In this document: positions 12,746-26,534 of the stretch, in pieces
How positions within the stretch are numbered: the first letter of the stretch is position 1
Layout: every line of letters begins with the position of its first letter
NCBI GenBank assembly: GCA_037957365.1
Contig: JARHVA010000459.1
Coordinates: forward strand, 3,414,501 to 3,478,500
DNA: 64,000 bases
Origin: Torreya grandis
Lineage: Eukaryota > Streptophyta > Pinopsida > Cupressales > Taxaceae
Direction of reading: 5' to 3'
The notes under the pieces: model-generated
Seen by the model: the letters and a program-made list of their open reading frames with translations, nothing else
Database searches by the model: none
Told to the model about the DNA's origin: nothing
Program-made: the position numbers and the translations under genes

Positions 12746-13417
12746 TATAAATAATGGATATATATAATCATGTTTACAAATATACGGAAGAAATCTACCC
12801 TAAGATATTAAACTTGAGCATATATTTATCTCATTTTTGATGATTTTGAATAGATGTAATTTTATATCAATTAAAATATGAGACTTATTCATGTAAGATA
12901 ACATGATGTAAATTATTTAAGGTATATAGAAGAGCTTAGGGAACAATTTTGTGCTCATAAGCTATTGTGAGGTTGTCTGAGCTATATTATTTAAAATGGT
13001 CCATTGACATATTTATAATCATTATGGTAGATCTGGTAAATAAGATATATAGGTTGTAATTATGTACTAGTAAAAATAGGATAAATTATTGTTTTAAGGA
13101 AAATATGGAACAAGATTAGAATGGATAAAGTTACCACTGAAGTATAAAATAAGCCTAGTTCATGAGTTGTTTGAGACTCATTAGTTTATATTATTTCTAA
13201 CTTTTATACCATAAAATATATATGAATTGTCTTTAAAGAGAGATATGTTTTATGGATATGGTTTATTGAACTCTATGTCTATCCCTTTATGCATTAATAG
13301 TTTGAATATTGAAGACCCTATATATAAATTTCATGAGTTGAAACAAAGAGATTGTTGAATAATGATTGTTTGTACCTTACATTATTATTAGATAAGTGTA
13401 TGTTGTAATATATATTT

Positions 13418-13430
13418 AATATGCCTTGAA
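13418..13430. repeat. LINE target-site duplication, 3' side
   Basis: The 13-mer AATATGCCTTGAA lies directly beside the LINE poly(A), which appears as TTTTTTT at 13,431-13,437 on the plus strand. The identical 13-mer is at 21,501-21,513. Bases beyond the 13-mer differ between the two sites. Confidence 0.93.
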
Positions 13431-13723
13431 TTTTTTTACATTAAGGTAAAAATAGGTTTTGAAGGGACCTTGAAACCCTGAAACAAAGGAGGAAGGATAT
13501 AACAATAACGTCCATAGGAGAAACCTAAAACCAACTTCTAAGAAGTGTCAAAAATAGGTTATATATGGACCTAAAACCACCAATCATGAACATCAAAAGA
13601 TGGACCCCAAGTTTTACAGAGACATGGAAACTCTAGTGTGATAAGAAAACAAAAAACCAAAAAATGGAACCAGATATTACATCCAACTAAAAGAACCAGG
13701 ACAATAAGAACTCAATGGACCTA
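13431..13723 (-). other. LINE 3' UTR and poly(A) tail
   Basis: Non-coding tail from the ORF3 stop to the insertion edge. In the element's sense it is rich in T and GGTTT-type tracts and ends in seven A residues (TTTTTTT on the plus strand at 13,431-13,437), directly against the target duplication. The first-strand nick site would read TTGAA|AT, a weaker match to the TTTT|AA preference of L1 endonucleases. Confidence 0.8.
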
Positions 13724-15360
13724 TTATTCTAATTCCAAAATCATCTTCACCGCTTCCTTACCAATCACAACAGTGTCCTGTATGGCTACAGCCACCGACG
13801 TAGCACCCTCTTGAATTGATTTCTTTCTTGAGCTCTATTTGGTTCTCTTGCTTGGCCCCTCCAAGGATTTGATTTCCTCATTTGTTCATTTTCCAATGTT
13901 TACAGCATCTATACATACGCTGGAAGTTACCTCCTCCATCTTCATTTTGCTTTCCTTTATGAATTCCATTATATTGTTCTTATAGTCTTTGAGTTTGATA
14001 GGAATATCCCTCATCTTCTTTTCCATATTATTGATTTTATTCCGATCTACTTCCTAGTTACGTTCCAATATTTCCATTTTCTTCTTGAGGGCCATTATCT
14101 CCTTGTGCATCCATGAGTCGAATTGAAGGATAGCATCTGCTTTGCATTTGGCCAATCTCATAAGGGGGTACCTCCCATCATTCTGTCTTATATCACTTAA
14201 ATATTCTGTGTTCTCTTTTGGATTGTCTTCATCCTTTTCCATATGATCCTCCCTTTCTATTCGTTCATGTTCTTTGGTTTCAACAAAGCTTTCGTTATGG
14301 ATAATATCATCCTTTACTTGATCTCCTATTTCCATTACTTGATTGGCATCCTAAACAAGATGTTCCTTCTCAATTTTCGAGGTAGGGTCCTCAAAGAGAA
14401 CATCCAAATCTTTTTCAGTCTCCCCAAGCACTTGATAGTTTTCCTCAGGATCATAGTTATTGTTTTCAGTTTTTTCCTCTATAGTGACCCCTTCTTTCTT
14501 ATTCTTCCCTTTATCTTCATCTTCCTCACTGGATCTAGATTCCCCACTTTATGTTCCTTCCTCTTCCTCCATACTCTTCTCCTCAGAACTTTTAGTGCTT
14601 TCCCACTCTGTTTCCTCATCAACAATCTATTTTTTGAAGCTGGAGGATTTGGATTTAGCTTTTTCTTCCCCCTTACTATTTCATTCTTATTACTCTGAGA
14701 GTTCTTATTTTTATCCGAATAATGATTTAGAACAATGGCCTTGTTTTTGCAGTGACCTTCAATTATTAGAATTAATCCCTCATGCAATATAGGATGAGTC
14801 TCCTTTTTCCTATGAGCGAACAGACTTTAGAGCAAAGAGAAGCACAAATAGAAAGGAAAGGAGATTCTTACTTTGTGTCCAAAATGATTAAGAAATACAA
14901 AGTGAAATTTATGGACTCTTTTGATTCTTCCATCAAGTATGAAATACTCATGGTTGTAGCATAAGACGTCTCTCTAGATTCCTTTAATCTACTCCAGGTC
15001 AAAAAAATCCCCACTCTTTTCCAACTACTGCTCCTCAGCATCCATCTTTGGGAATTTGCTAAAAGTCTCATTAGAAATGCTGGTATGCTTTGAGAATTTT
15101 ATTCCCTCCATTGGAATCCTCGTGACCTCTGCTATGAATTTCTTAGTGAGTTTCACCGTGATGCCATGGAGGGTTACCCTATCATTAATCCAATTTTTGA
15201 AAAAAGCCATCGTTATATGGGGTTTTGAACCATGTGGCCATTCCAGGTAGCTCACAACCTTCCCTCTCTGAAGGATATTCTAGACATCTTGTTTTGCAGC
15301 CCAATCTTCGCAATTTTTAGGTTCTTCCTTCTTTGGTTCTCCTTTCATTTTGCGAGCCAT
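13724..15360 (-). pseudogene. LINE ORF3: unrecognised, acidic/coiled-coil protein
   Basis: A third reading frame starts at an ATG (15,358-15,360) after ORF2 and ends at TAA (13,724-13,726), about 545 codons with at least two frameshifts and several stops. The first ~190 residues look globular: a Lys/Glu-rich start (MARKMKGEPKKEEPK), then YLEWPHGSKPHITMAFFKNW, VTLHGITVKLTKKFIAEVTR and PILHEGLILIIEGHC. A long Glu/Asp/Lys/Ser-rich stretch follows (about 14,700-14,180), then a likely coiled coil (HKEIMALKKKMEILERN and onward, 14,110-13,900). I recognise no enzyme motif and no function. The IAEVT-type segment faintly recalls plant transposon-encoded domains of unknown function, which is only a lead. 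It lies inside the LINE's target duplication, so it is part of the element, either an accessory gene or a captured one. Confidence 0.7.
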
Positions 15361-15639
15361 ACAAATATCTAGTAACACCTAAACACTGAATACTGAGTAA
15401 TGAGACCAACTATTATCAGTTTGTGATGAAACTTGCCTATTTTTTGGCACATTTAGAATCCACTTCATGTTCTCTAGAATATTTTTGTTTAATGAGTATG
15501 ATCCTTCCTCCGTGAGGCCACTCTACCAAATCATTGATTTTCTATTCCAAGGAGATCTTTCCCTCCTTTGAATGAATTGCGTCATGATTAATGAGTGCTC
15601 TAAGATCCACATTCTTATTTAATTTATCCTACCAACTCA

Positions 15640-16040
15640 CCTTGTGTCCTATTCGAACTACATAATTTGCTATCCAATCAACAACCCCATTGGCTTCATA
15701 GTATGGGTAATAGTTACTTTCTCAAATTTTTGAATTAAGGTTTTCATTTCCAACACCATTGCCTCTATAGACCATGAAATAGAATTTTTTTTATTTAATA
15801 TATTAATAATATTCAGGGAATCCCCTTTCAGCCATAATTTAGAATATCCTGATTCAACAGCTAATTTGATGGTTTGAAGGGCTGCAAAAGCTTCAGCAAT
15901 ATGACAATTCGACTTACCAATGGGAATAGCAATAGCATCAATTATGTTTCCCACTTGATCTCTCAAGACTCCTCCGCATCTTGCATTTCACAGGTTCCCT
16001 TTAACAGCTCCATCAAAGTTTCCTTTGATCCACCCATAGG
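15640..16040 (-). pseudogene. ORF2 C-terminal RNase H domain
   Basis: An RNase H of the plant RVT_3 type, typical of the C-terminus of plant L1 ORF2. All four acidic landmarks are visible: NFDGAV (Asp), CHIAEAFAAL (Glu), LKGDSLNIINIL (Asp), and ANGVVDWIANYV near the end (Asp). A frameshift joins it to the zinc-finger segment. It belongs to the same broad archaeal-type family as the extra RNase H domains of E1, E3 and E5, but in a different element class. Confidence 0.82.
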
Positions 16041-17249
16041 GGGACATTCCATTTAACACCTAATCTTGGATTTTCAATTTTCACATTAGGCCTTTTTGAT
16101 CTTAAGGGATTATCAATTTGAAAGGTTGGATTAGGATCCCTTTGTGATGAGAAATTATCCTTTATTGCTCTAATAATGTTCTGACCCAACACCCATCCTA
16201 GAAGTTCTTTACTTTTGAAAATTTGATTGTTTCTTTCTTTCCATATACCCCACCAAATATGGGGAAGAGTTAATTTCAAGAAAAAAAGAACATCAAGATT
16301 CTTAGAGGGACAATACCAAATTTTAAAATATAGTTCCACACTTTTTTGATGAACCCATACAATACCCCAAAGATTGAGGATCTCTTTCCAGACTTGCTGT
16401 GTATAAGAATAGTTCACAAACAAGTGATCTCTATCTTCAAAACCCTTTTTACATAGAATATAGCTGTTCACCACATATATTCCTCTTTTCTGCAAGTTGT
16501 CAAGAGTCAAGATTTTGTTTTGAAGTAGAGTCTAGTAGAAAAAATTTATTTTGGGGATGAGCCCCTTGATTCAGGCATGCAACCACAAAGGTTTATTACC
16601 ATTTCCCTTTGAAGTAAAAATGGTAGATACTTTAAATTGTCCACTAGGATCATCATGCCAAATAATCTTATCCTCAAGATTAGGATAGAGAGAGATATCA
16701 TTGAGGGATAATTGTATATTATTGAAATCTTGATCAAGATCAGTTAAATTCACCCAGGAATTATTCTACCAGTATTGATTTACCATTATTCCATATCTTT
16801 GCTTACATCAATCAATTACCTCTTTATCTTGGAATTCTTCTATCAAAGGGTATTCTTTTAACCAAGCATCCTCCCAAAAATTCACCTTTATTCCATTACC
16901 AACTTTCCATGAGCATCCTTCTTCTAAAATTTGTTTAGTTCTCTGAACTGTCCCCCATATGGAAGATGGTCAGATAACGTTAGGGTAAGAAAAGAAATCA
17001 GAAAGGGATTTTGCATTCAATAGATACTTATACTTCCATATGTTACTCCATTCTTTGTTTTCATGATAAAACCTCTATCCCAATTTTTTTAAGAGAGCTA
17101 TATTCATACTTCTAATTTTCCTTATTCCTAGCCCTCCTTCCCTGAACAGTTTACAAATGTTGTCCCAAGCAATTAAAGGCATCCTCCTTTTTTCCTCAGT
17201 CCCAGTCCATAGAAAGTTTCTTTGGATTTTTTCAATGGCTTCTGCAAAT

Positions 17250-18520
17250 TTGGTAGGAATTCTGAAAAGACTTAAAGCATAAGTAGGTATGCTTTAAAGA
17301 CTTGCTTTAATGAGGGTTAACTTTCCTACCTGACTTAGTAAATTTCCTTTCCATCCCGCAAGTTTCTTACTAAATTTGTTGATGAGATCCTCCCAAAAGG
17401 CTTCAGGGACTTTCATCCCAAGAGGAAGACCCAGGTAAGATGAGGGGAAAGAACCTATAGAGCATCCAAGGATTTTAGTAATTTTGTTCTATCTTTGAGT
17501 TGGGGTATTGGTGAAGAACACAACACTTTTATTCCAATTAATCATCTGATCAGAAGAAGATGAATATAAATTTATAGCTTGCTTCAAATTTCTTGCTTCC
17601 TTGACTTCAACTTTCCCCATGAAGATAGTATCATCAACAAATTGTCCATGGGAGCAAATTAGAGGATGGGAAGAGGGTTTTAATCCCTCAAATAAACCTT
17701 TACGGACCAAATCCCCTATATATCTTCCCATAAAGTCAGCCATAATTACAAATAGAATGGGGGATATAGGGTCCCCTTGTCTCAATCCCCGTGATGGATT
17801 AAAGAAATGGGATGAACTTCCATTTACCATTATAGCAATAGAGGAAGTAGAAATCAGCTGGTAAATAATATCAACCACCTTTTGTTCAAAGCCAAAAGTT
17901 GTAAGGTTATTTGAAAGGAATAACCAGTCCACCCTATCATATGCTTTTACAATATCAACTTTCATGATGAAACCCTAGTTGTTAGAGCTGAACAACGAAT
18001 GTATATTCTCATGAGTAGTAATTATAGAATTGAGGATTTGTCTACCTGGGATAAATCCATTTTGATAGTTAGCAATTATTAAAGGAATCACTTGAATAAG
18101 TCTGGAAGTAAGTACTTTGGATATTATCTTGTAGAAAGAGTTACACAGGCTAATCGGTCTAAACTAATCAGGAGAATCAGTACCAATCTTCTTTGGAATC
18201 AAACACAAAAAGGTGGAATTAACTTCCTTAAGCATCTGTTTGGCTCTAAAGAATTCTTTCACCACATTACTTACATCTTTGCCAACAAATTTCTAGAGTT
18301 TATGAAAAAAGAACATGGGAAATCCATTAGGTCCAGGTGCTTTATCTCCTCCTAGAGAACAGACAGCTTTAAAGATTTCCTCATCCTTTGGTATTGAACA
18401 TAACATTTTGTTCTGTTCCTTTGAGACCAGAGGAGGAATCACTCGTAGGATATCTACCTGACTTTCCATATTGATATTGAGGTCAGCCTTCATTAGGGAT
18501 GAGAAAAAGGATAGCATTTC
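17250..18520 (-). pseudogene. ORF2 reverse transcriptase domain
   Basis: Target-primed reverse transcriptase. Motifs in order: DKAPGPNGFP; FRPISLCN with KIISKVLTSRL; KVDIVKAYDRVDW (first catalytic Asp); GLRQGDPISPILFVIMADF; and QFVDDTIF at 17,618-17,644. The last is the catalytic pair, with Val in place of the usual Ala of FADD. The core block at 17,489-17,965 is uninterrupted. Both catalytic Asp residues of the pair are present, so the loss of function comes from breaks elsewhere. Confidence 0.93.
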
Positions 18521-19709
18521 CTCCTTGATTTCCTTTTCCTCTAAAATCTTTAGTTCTCCTTTTTTTACGTATGGAATATGAGTTTTAGCTCTGTGCTTCA
18601 GAGTGGAAAGATGGAAAAAAAATTATTTTTATCTCCTTCTTTCAACCATAACAACTTGGACCTTTATCTCCAATAGATTTCTTCTTTAGTTATAATATCT
18701 TGATATTGAACCAACTATTCATGTTCTTCAGTAAGGAGGTCTGAAGTATATCCATCTTTCTAAAAAATTTCCTGAGTTCTATGAATTTCATCCTTGATAG
18801 CATTCTTTTTCTCATAGATATTTCCAAAACAATACTTGTTCCACTTTTTGACTTCCCTTTTAACATTTTTGAGCTTGGAAACAACTCTAAAGAGGGTCGT
18901 GCCTTCAATATCAATATTCCACCATTCTTCCATTTTACTTTCAAACTGTGGATGCTACAACCACATCTTTTCAAATCTGAAAGGATGATTCTTCTTCAAG
19001 TTTATTTTAGCCACCGTGAAAAAAAGAGGATAATGATCTGAACCTATTCTATGGCAAGCTTCCAACTTACATATGTATTCTTTTGTCTAGTCTGGAGAGA
19101 TAAGAGCCCAATCAAGCTTGGCCTGTATACAATCATTGCCAATTCTCTTATTTCTCCATATAAACTAAATTCCCTGAATTTCCATATCCATTAGTCCCTC
19201 TTTGTTTATAAACTCCATTAGATCAAATCTCCCTTCCAATTGAATAGCGTTACCTCCCATTTTCTCATGATCATAAAGAGGTACATTAAAGTCTCCCATT
19301 ATAATCCATCGTCCACAATAGTCTTTGATTTTGAAATTAGAGATAGTCTCCCAGACCTTTTTCCTTTGGATCTTTACATTAGGAGCGTAGATATTTACAA
19401 TATACCAACTTTCCTTCTGGTCAACACTAGTTATTTTAACAATCATAAGATTTTTACTAGCAATCAAGATAGATCCAGAGTAATGATTCTTCTTCCATAA
19501 CATCAAGGTTCCCCCTGAAGCACCTTTAGAACTACTGGCCTTGATGGAATAATTTTTAAAGTCTTTGATCTGTTTTGCTTTCTCTTTATTCATCTTGGTT
19601 TCTTGGAGCAAAAGGAAATCAGGGTTTTGATCTCTGACAAAATTCCTAACAATACCCATTTTATTTATAGTATTTAACCCCCTAATATTCCAACTTATTA
19701 ATTTCATTA

Positions 19710-21490
19710 CTATTTTTTTGGGGTAAAGTCCAGAATGGTTGCCTGCCTACCATCAACAATATTCTGTATGCTTTCTATCTCTCTGTTCTTCCTTGTAGAT
19801 CTTTTTCCAGGTTTATCTAGTGAACCAACATCCAGTTTTATCTTCGATTGCTGATCAGTTCCTTTTCCTTCTTTTTTCCGAGTAGGAACTTGGGGTTTCA
19901 CCTTAAAACTTCTCATCTCTACACCCTTTATATTGATCTTTTTTTCATCTTTTTTCTTTTGATTTTTTGAGTTTTTTCCTTCCTCTTTCACTTCTTCTGC
20001 AAGGGGGGCCCCTTCCACCAGAGTGTTATTATCATCCTTAGATAACACCTGATTCTCCCCTAACTGAGAAGTAAGCAAATCTCCTACCTCTAAATTTTTC
20101 CCATCTTCAAGCATTAATTCACCTTCCTCTAACCCAGACTTGTCCTCTACATCTCTGCATTGATCTTCTTTACTTTGGTAAACAATGATTTATTTTAATA
20201 AATCTGTCTTATCCTCTATTAATTGTTTAGACTTTTTTTTTCTCTGTATGCATCCCCTATTCTTCTTTTTGATTATTTTCTTTCTTTAAAGAAAGCTCTT
20301 TATCTCCCTCTGTGTTTAGAGCATTAGCCTCCTCGGTAGAAGAATCTTTATCCTCTTCTGTACATGGACCTGTTAAATCTTCTTGATTCTTTTCTTCCTT
20401 TCGATGGTCATCTTTGATTTTCCATATTTTATTTTGTTCGACCTTAATATTTATCCCATCCTTTACATTTTTTGGATGTGGTTTACTTCTAAAGGGATAG
20501 TTCTTGACCCAATGCCCCTGTTTCTTACATGCATAGCAGGAATTTGGCAAATCTTCAAAGACAATCTCTTGGGTTTTCTTACCAAGCTTTGATATTAATT
20601 CCACCTTCTTTGGGAGATGATTCAAGTCTGCCACTTTTACATAAATTCTAGCACTTTGGAGTTTGGTTCTTGAGGCCATGGCATTATCCACTACCATGAG
20701 TTCACCAAATGAACTAGTTATTCCTTTAAAAATGTCCTCATGCCAAAATTCTAAAGGTTCTAGCCCAAATAGGAGTATTTAAGAAAAATGAGTCTGATAA
20801 GTCCATATTTGGTTCCCATTTTTTAATTGTAAGAGAACATTTTCCAAAAGACCAAGGCCCTCCACTAAGAACCCTGTTCAAATCTTCCTTACAATTGAAA
20901 AGAAAAGAAAAGAAGCCATTCACCATTTGTGCAATATCAACATCTCCACGAATAGTCCATTTCCTTTTAACCATATTTCTAAGAGATTCTATGTTTGGTC
21001 TAGCTCCTATAAATTTACCCACTAATGTGAGTTCCATAGATGACACAGAGAAATCAAGTAAGGGATCTGGGATAAAAACTTGAAACTCAACTTTCTCCCA
21101 GCAAGATTTTGATGTCACCAGTGGGAAAAGGGATTTTCCAGTTGGTTTTTTTCCAAAAAAAGATGACCATGTCCTTTGTTCAAGGATCCCTATCTGCCTT
21201 TATAATGGCATTTCCTTTTTATACTCAACATTATCTTTCACATTCTCAATATACTACTCTAACACATAATTTAGTGGGGGACTACCAGCCCCACTAGAGG
21301 GCTCATAAACAAATGAATCCTTTCCATTGTCAGTGTCAACCAACAATCCTGGCCCTACATTCTTCCCTTCTTCCTCTAATATTCCTCTGAGGTCTATCCC
21401 TCCTACCAGATTCTCCCCAATTTGTTTCCCATCCACATGTGTTCTAGCTGATTCAAAATCTGAAAGGATGCTCATTTCACTACAACTCAT
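19710..21490 (-). pseudogene. LINE ORF1 (DUF4283-type RNA-binding protein)
   Basis: ORF1 of plant L1 elements, an RNA-binding protein thought to coat the LINE transcript. An acidic N-terminus (from ATG 21,488-21,490) leads to a DUF4283-like domain at about 21,050-20,740 (MELTLVGKFIGARPN, then FFSFLFNCKEDL, GGPWSFG, LTIKKWEP). Next comes a zinc-knuckle segment near 20,510-20,550, CYACKKQGHWVKNY, where the last Cys of CX2CX4HX4C reads Tyr. The rest to 19,710 is Lys/Glu-rich and disordered. Two in-frame stops (near 21,250 and 21,205) and two frameshifts (near 20,720, and between 20,114 and 20,257) break it. Its stop TAG lies two bases before the ORF2 ATG. Confidence 0.88.
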
Positions 21491-21500
21491 GACACTACTC

Positions 21501-21513
21501 AATATGCCTTGAA
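21501..21513. repeat. LINE target-site duplication, 5' side
   Basis: AATATGCCTTGAA, identical to 13,418-13,430, directly beside the LINE 5' end. Confidence 0.93.
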
Positions 21514-23379
<1,866 letters not shown>

Positions 23380-24577
23380 TGGGGTTTCACTATGTAAAAC
23401 CTATGTTTAGATTAAAGGGAAAGGATGTATAAATAAGTAAAATAGATTTTAATAATTAAGAATTGATTTTTTATAGAATTTGAATTTATTTGACATTCAG
23501 AAACTAGAAAAAAATAGGCATAAATAAAGAATTATCTATAAAATTACTATCATAGATGACCTAGGTTCTAAAAACTAGGTTTTGGATAGTTTTGAGTGTC
23601 ATCAAAGGATTCTAGAGGATGTTTACTCACTAGATAATAATGCCCCATATGGAAAGTAGTGCCATGATTGTGTAAAGTCATTAAATTGGTGTTAGTTTCC
23701 CCTTGTGATATTATTCCTATTTTATGAGAGTACCTATGCTGGTGTTTTTATGTCATGTTCCTACGTGCATAAAATTTGTTGCTTTGTGTTATCCCTAGAA
23801 AACCTAATTTAGTGTGTAAACCCTAATCCTTCTTGAAAGTATGGCATGATAAATAATTATTATTTTTTATTGGGATAGGATAAACATCCTCAACACCCCA
23901 CTATGAAAAGAGTTTCCTACATACCAATACTCTAAATAGGGATCAAGATTGATGTAGTTCTCCTACAAAGTACTTGATACAAGTACAATTGAATGCTAGA
24001 ATGAGACTGGACTTGGATGTATTGAATGTGCTTAAGATTTGAAATATTTGAGAACTAGGCTTAGGGTTGATGTAGATGGTATTTTATAAAATTAGGATAG
24101 AACAATATTTAAAAACATTAATTTTGCTCAACTTATCTTTGGTTTGAATGTACTTTTGCATCTATTCTCCATCTAGCAAATAGAGGTAAATTAGGCTTGT
24201 ATTTATAGAGTTATGTAGTTTATTCAGATAATAAAATATGCTTAAGACAACATTAGAAGGGGAACATATTGTAAAAAATATATACTATCAAGAACTAGGG
24301 ATAAATATAGTAGTGCCCAGTTGGGGACACTAGCTCCATGTGGCTATAGTGTCCCAAGTGTGGCACTGATGTGCACTTAGCATATCACTAAATAAGATGT
24401 GTTAGAATATAAGAAGATAGTTCTAGGAATATGTTTTGACTGACTGTAGGTGACTATGATTTGCACAATGACTATAAAAGTGTGTCTAAGGATTTAGGAT
24501 GGGTCTATGGATAAGCTAGGATTAGGGTAACTGAAGCGACACTCTTAGAATCTAATTACCACTTTTAGGTGATTACA
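23380..24577 (-). repeat. E2 3' LTR (left copy)
   Basis: It begins TGGGGTTTCACTATGTAAAA and ends TTTTAGGTGATTACA. It aligns along its length with 30,344-31,438, for example around 23,578-23,660 (ACTAGGTTTTGGATAGTT) and 24,557-24,577. It carries about 100 bases near 23,420-23,530 that are missing from the right copy. Confidence 0.8.
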
Positions 24578-26226
24578 TCCCCCCTTATATTAATAATGAA
24601 ATAAAAGGAAATGACTATTATAAATGGAAAAGAAGTGTACCTATACTTACCTTAGAATTGAAGCCCACATAGCTAAGTCTGAATATGTGAATTTAGGTTT
24701 ACATATGTAGAACATGATCCAAAATAATGTCCTATAATAAAACATGAAAAAATAGTCCTTACTAAAGAGATGATAAAAATAAAAAGATTTTGATGAAATA
24801 AAGTAACTAAGTAAATTTGATTAAAGAAAGAGGAAAGGAAAAAATAATCCTCCATGGGTATTCAAACTAATGCATGAAACTGGTGACAAGTTATGTGTGT
24901 GAGTGTACATAGTGATTATATTATTGAAAAACATAGATTGAGCTGATGGCTTTCTCAATCCTCATATGGGTGGCTCAATAACTCAAACTAGTTTTGACTT
25001 CATCATTTCCCACCCCTACATGGTGGATCCTGATCTGTAATAGCTTGGATAAGATTGTAAATGTGTCTAACCCTCTCATGTGGGTAGCTAAAGATCTGAA
25101 TTAGTCCATGAATCCATTATTTCCCACTCATGTGAAGTAGATTCATATTTAAATATACTATGACAAGTTATGAAAGTATATAACTAAGTAAATATAACTT
25201 TGTATGTCAGCTCTATGACCACTCAGGTATATTAGATGGCTTTGTGCCTCTCTAGAATGCCAACCAATACAAATGGAGTAAGACATGAATTTGGTGATAA
25301 CTTAGAATGTGATAGAAAGTGTATACAACATAGATAATGACATGGAATTTTCCATTTCATTTAATCAACTTGTGTGTAGCTGAGTATGTGGAAACCATGT
25401 GTTGCACACATGTCCTCGATCTGGTATTTGAGTACACTAAATCTAAATTGAGTATGTAATAATTGAATTTGTGTAACTAAACTAAATGTGGGAGTGATAA
25501 TGATAGTCTTGATACCCCCAAATCTAAGTGAATAGTATGAATATGAGTTAAACTGAATGTATTTGAGTAAAATTTGAACATAACTATCAAACCTATGATT
25601 GTATCTGTGTAAATCTATATTTTACCTAGTGTATTGGTCTAAAAGATATAGATTTTATTGAAGTTAGGGATATTAGACAATAGTGCCCTATATTGTAAAA
25701 TAATTATTTATGGCATTGGTATCCTAATCTAAGGTTAATTGTCTACTTGGTCTAGTTTTTGAGTGATTTAAACTAACATCTAAGTATTTATTCTATTTTA
25801 TGTCTACCCTCTGTCTAATGTCTAAAACCAAGATTTTATGTTGAAATGTATATGTGAATAGTAATGTAGGAGCTTTATATCTATGATAAACCCCTTTTTA
25901 TTCCCATATTTTTATGGTAGTTTTGAAATATGTGTAAGAATTACCCTATAAATAAGTAGCTCTATAAAATGTGTTATATGGAGCATGTGCATGATATTCC
26001 AATAAAATTTACAAGCATAACACTAAAATGTAAAAGTATTTGAAAATGAGTAAGTAATGTAAGATGTATGTTATGATATAGAATTTCCAAAGTGTGTCAA
26101 GATAGATGTAATCAATGTATATAATAACAAATTTGATTAACTACCTAGGGGGATAGGGAATGATGTCCATCACTACACCCAATTAGGAAATTTAGATGCA
26201 TGATATCCTTCATGGCATAAAACATT

Positions 26227-26227
<1 letters not shown>

Positions 26228-26266
<39 letters not shown>
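26228..26266. repeat. (GT)n microsatellite, 39 bp
   Basis: An uninterrupted GT run inside the E2 internal region. Confidence 0.97.
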
Positions 26267-26267
<1 letters not shown>

Positions 26268-26366
26268 CAAGAAAATAAAAGTGTCATAGTGTAGAAGAAT
26301 ATAATTAAACATACATATAAATACATGATGAATGAAAAATATAGGCCAAGTGGCCATAATACAAGG

Positions 26367-26534
26367 GACATGGGCACATGTCACTAAGTCTAAGAATTAA
26401 GACATATAAGGACATGTTCAAATGTCCACATATGTAAGCAACTAGTAATTTAGTGTAGAGACACATAGAAGGACATGTTCAAATATCTGCATATAGAATA
26501 AATAAAACACACGCAAGGGACATGGGCACATGTC
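26367..26534. repeat. Four copies of a 16-base hairpin motif
   Basis: The pattern GACATG-NNCA-NATGTC (arms GACATG and CATGTC or close) occurs at 26,367-26,382, 26,411-26,426, 26,472-26,487 and 26,519-26,534. The first and last copies are identical (GACATGGGCACATGTC). Each can fold as a small hairpin. Function unknown. Confidence 0.8.

Larger units (their letters stand above)
11910..13417. other. AT-rich non-coding DNA left of the LINE
   Basis: No gene or recognised element. It holds two AC microsatellites (listed separately). Before the LINE inserted, this DNA was continuous with 21,514 onward, because the two sides share the 13-bp LINE target duplication. Confidence 0.6.
15542..19707 (-). 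pseudogene. LINE ORF2 polyprotein
   Basis: The replication protein of the LINE, about 1,390 codons, interrupted by frameshifts and stops. Domains in order: endonuclease (19,707 to about 19,010) with WNIRGLN, LLQETK, MGDFNV and GSDHYPLF, the last holding the catalytic Asp-His; a linker with DKAPGPNGFP near 18,310; RT (about 18,520-17,250); a zinc-finger segment (about 16,510-16,370) with LTLDNLQKRG-like spacing and DHLF...QQVW, where two expected Cys read Tyr or Ser; and RNase H (about 16,040-15,640). The start ATG lies two bases after the ORF1 stop. Known for the family: the endonuclease nicks the target and RT primes on the nick. Here the longest intact pieces are 180 (endonuclease) and 158 (RT) residues, so it is inactive. 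Confidence 0.92.
13431..21500 (-). mobile_element. L1-type LINE, 8.07 kb, three ORFs, complete TSD
   Basis: A non-LTR retrotransposon on the minus strand: ORF1 (19,710-21,490), ORF2 (15,542-19,707), ORF3 (13,724-15,360), a ~290-base 3' UTR and a short poly(A). A perfect 13-bp duplication flanks exactly this interval, so all three ORFs belong to one inserted unit. ORF2 carries the apurinic-type endonuclease, RT, zinc finger and a C-terminal RNase H, the set found in plant L1 elements. The ORFs have several stops and frameshifts but far fewer than the LTR elements, and CpG is clearly commoner (nine in about 13,740-14,340), so it is the youngest large insertion here. The ORF1 ATG is only about 10 bases from the 5' end, so the 5' UTR and perhaps the first ORF1 codons may be missing. 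Confidence 0.93.

Noticed and set aside
14243..14792. Open plus-strand frames of 151 and 110 residues rich in Phe, Ser and Leu
   Set aside because: Antisense shadow of the acidic Lys/Glu-rich part of LINE ORF3.
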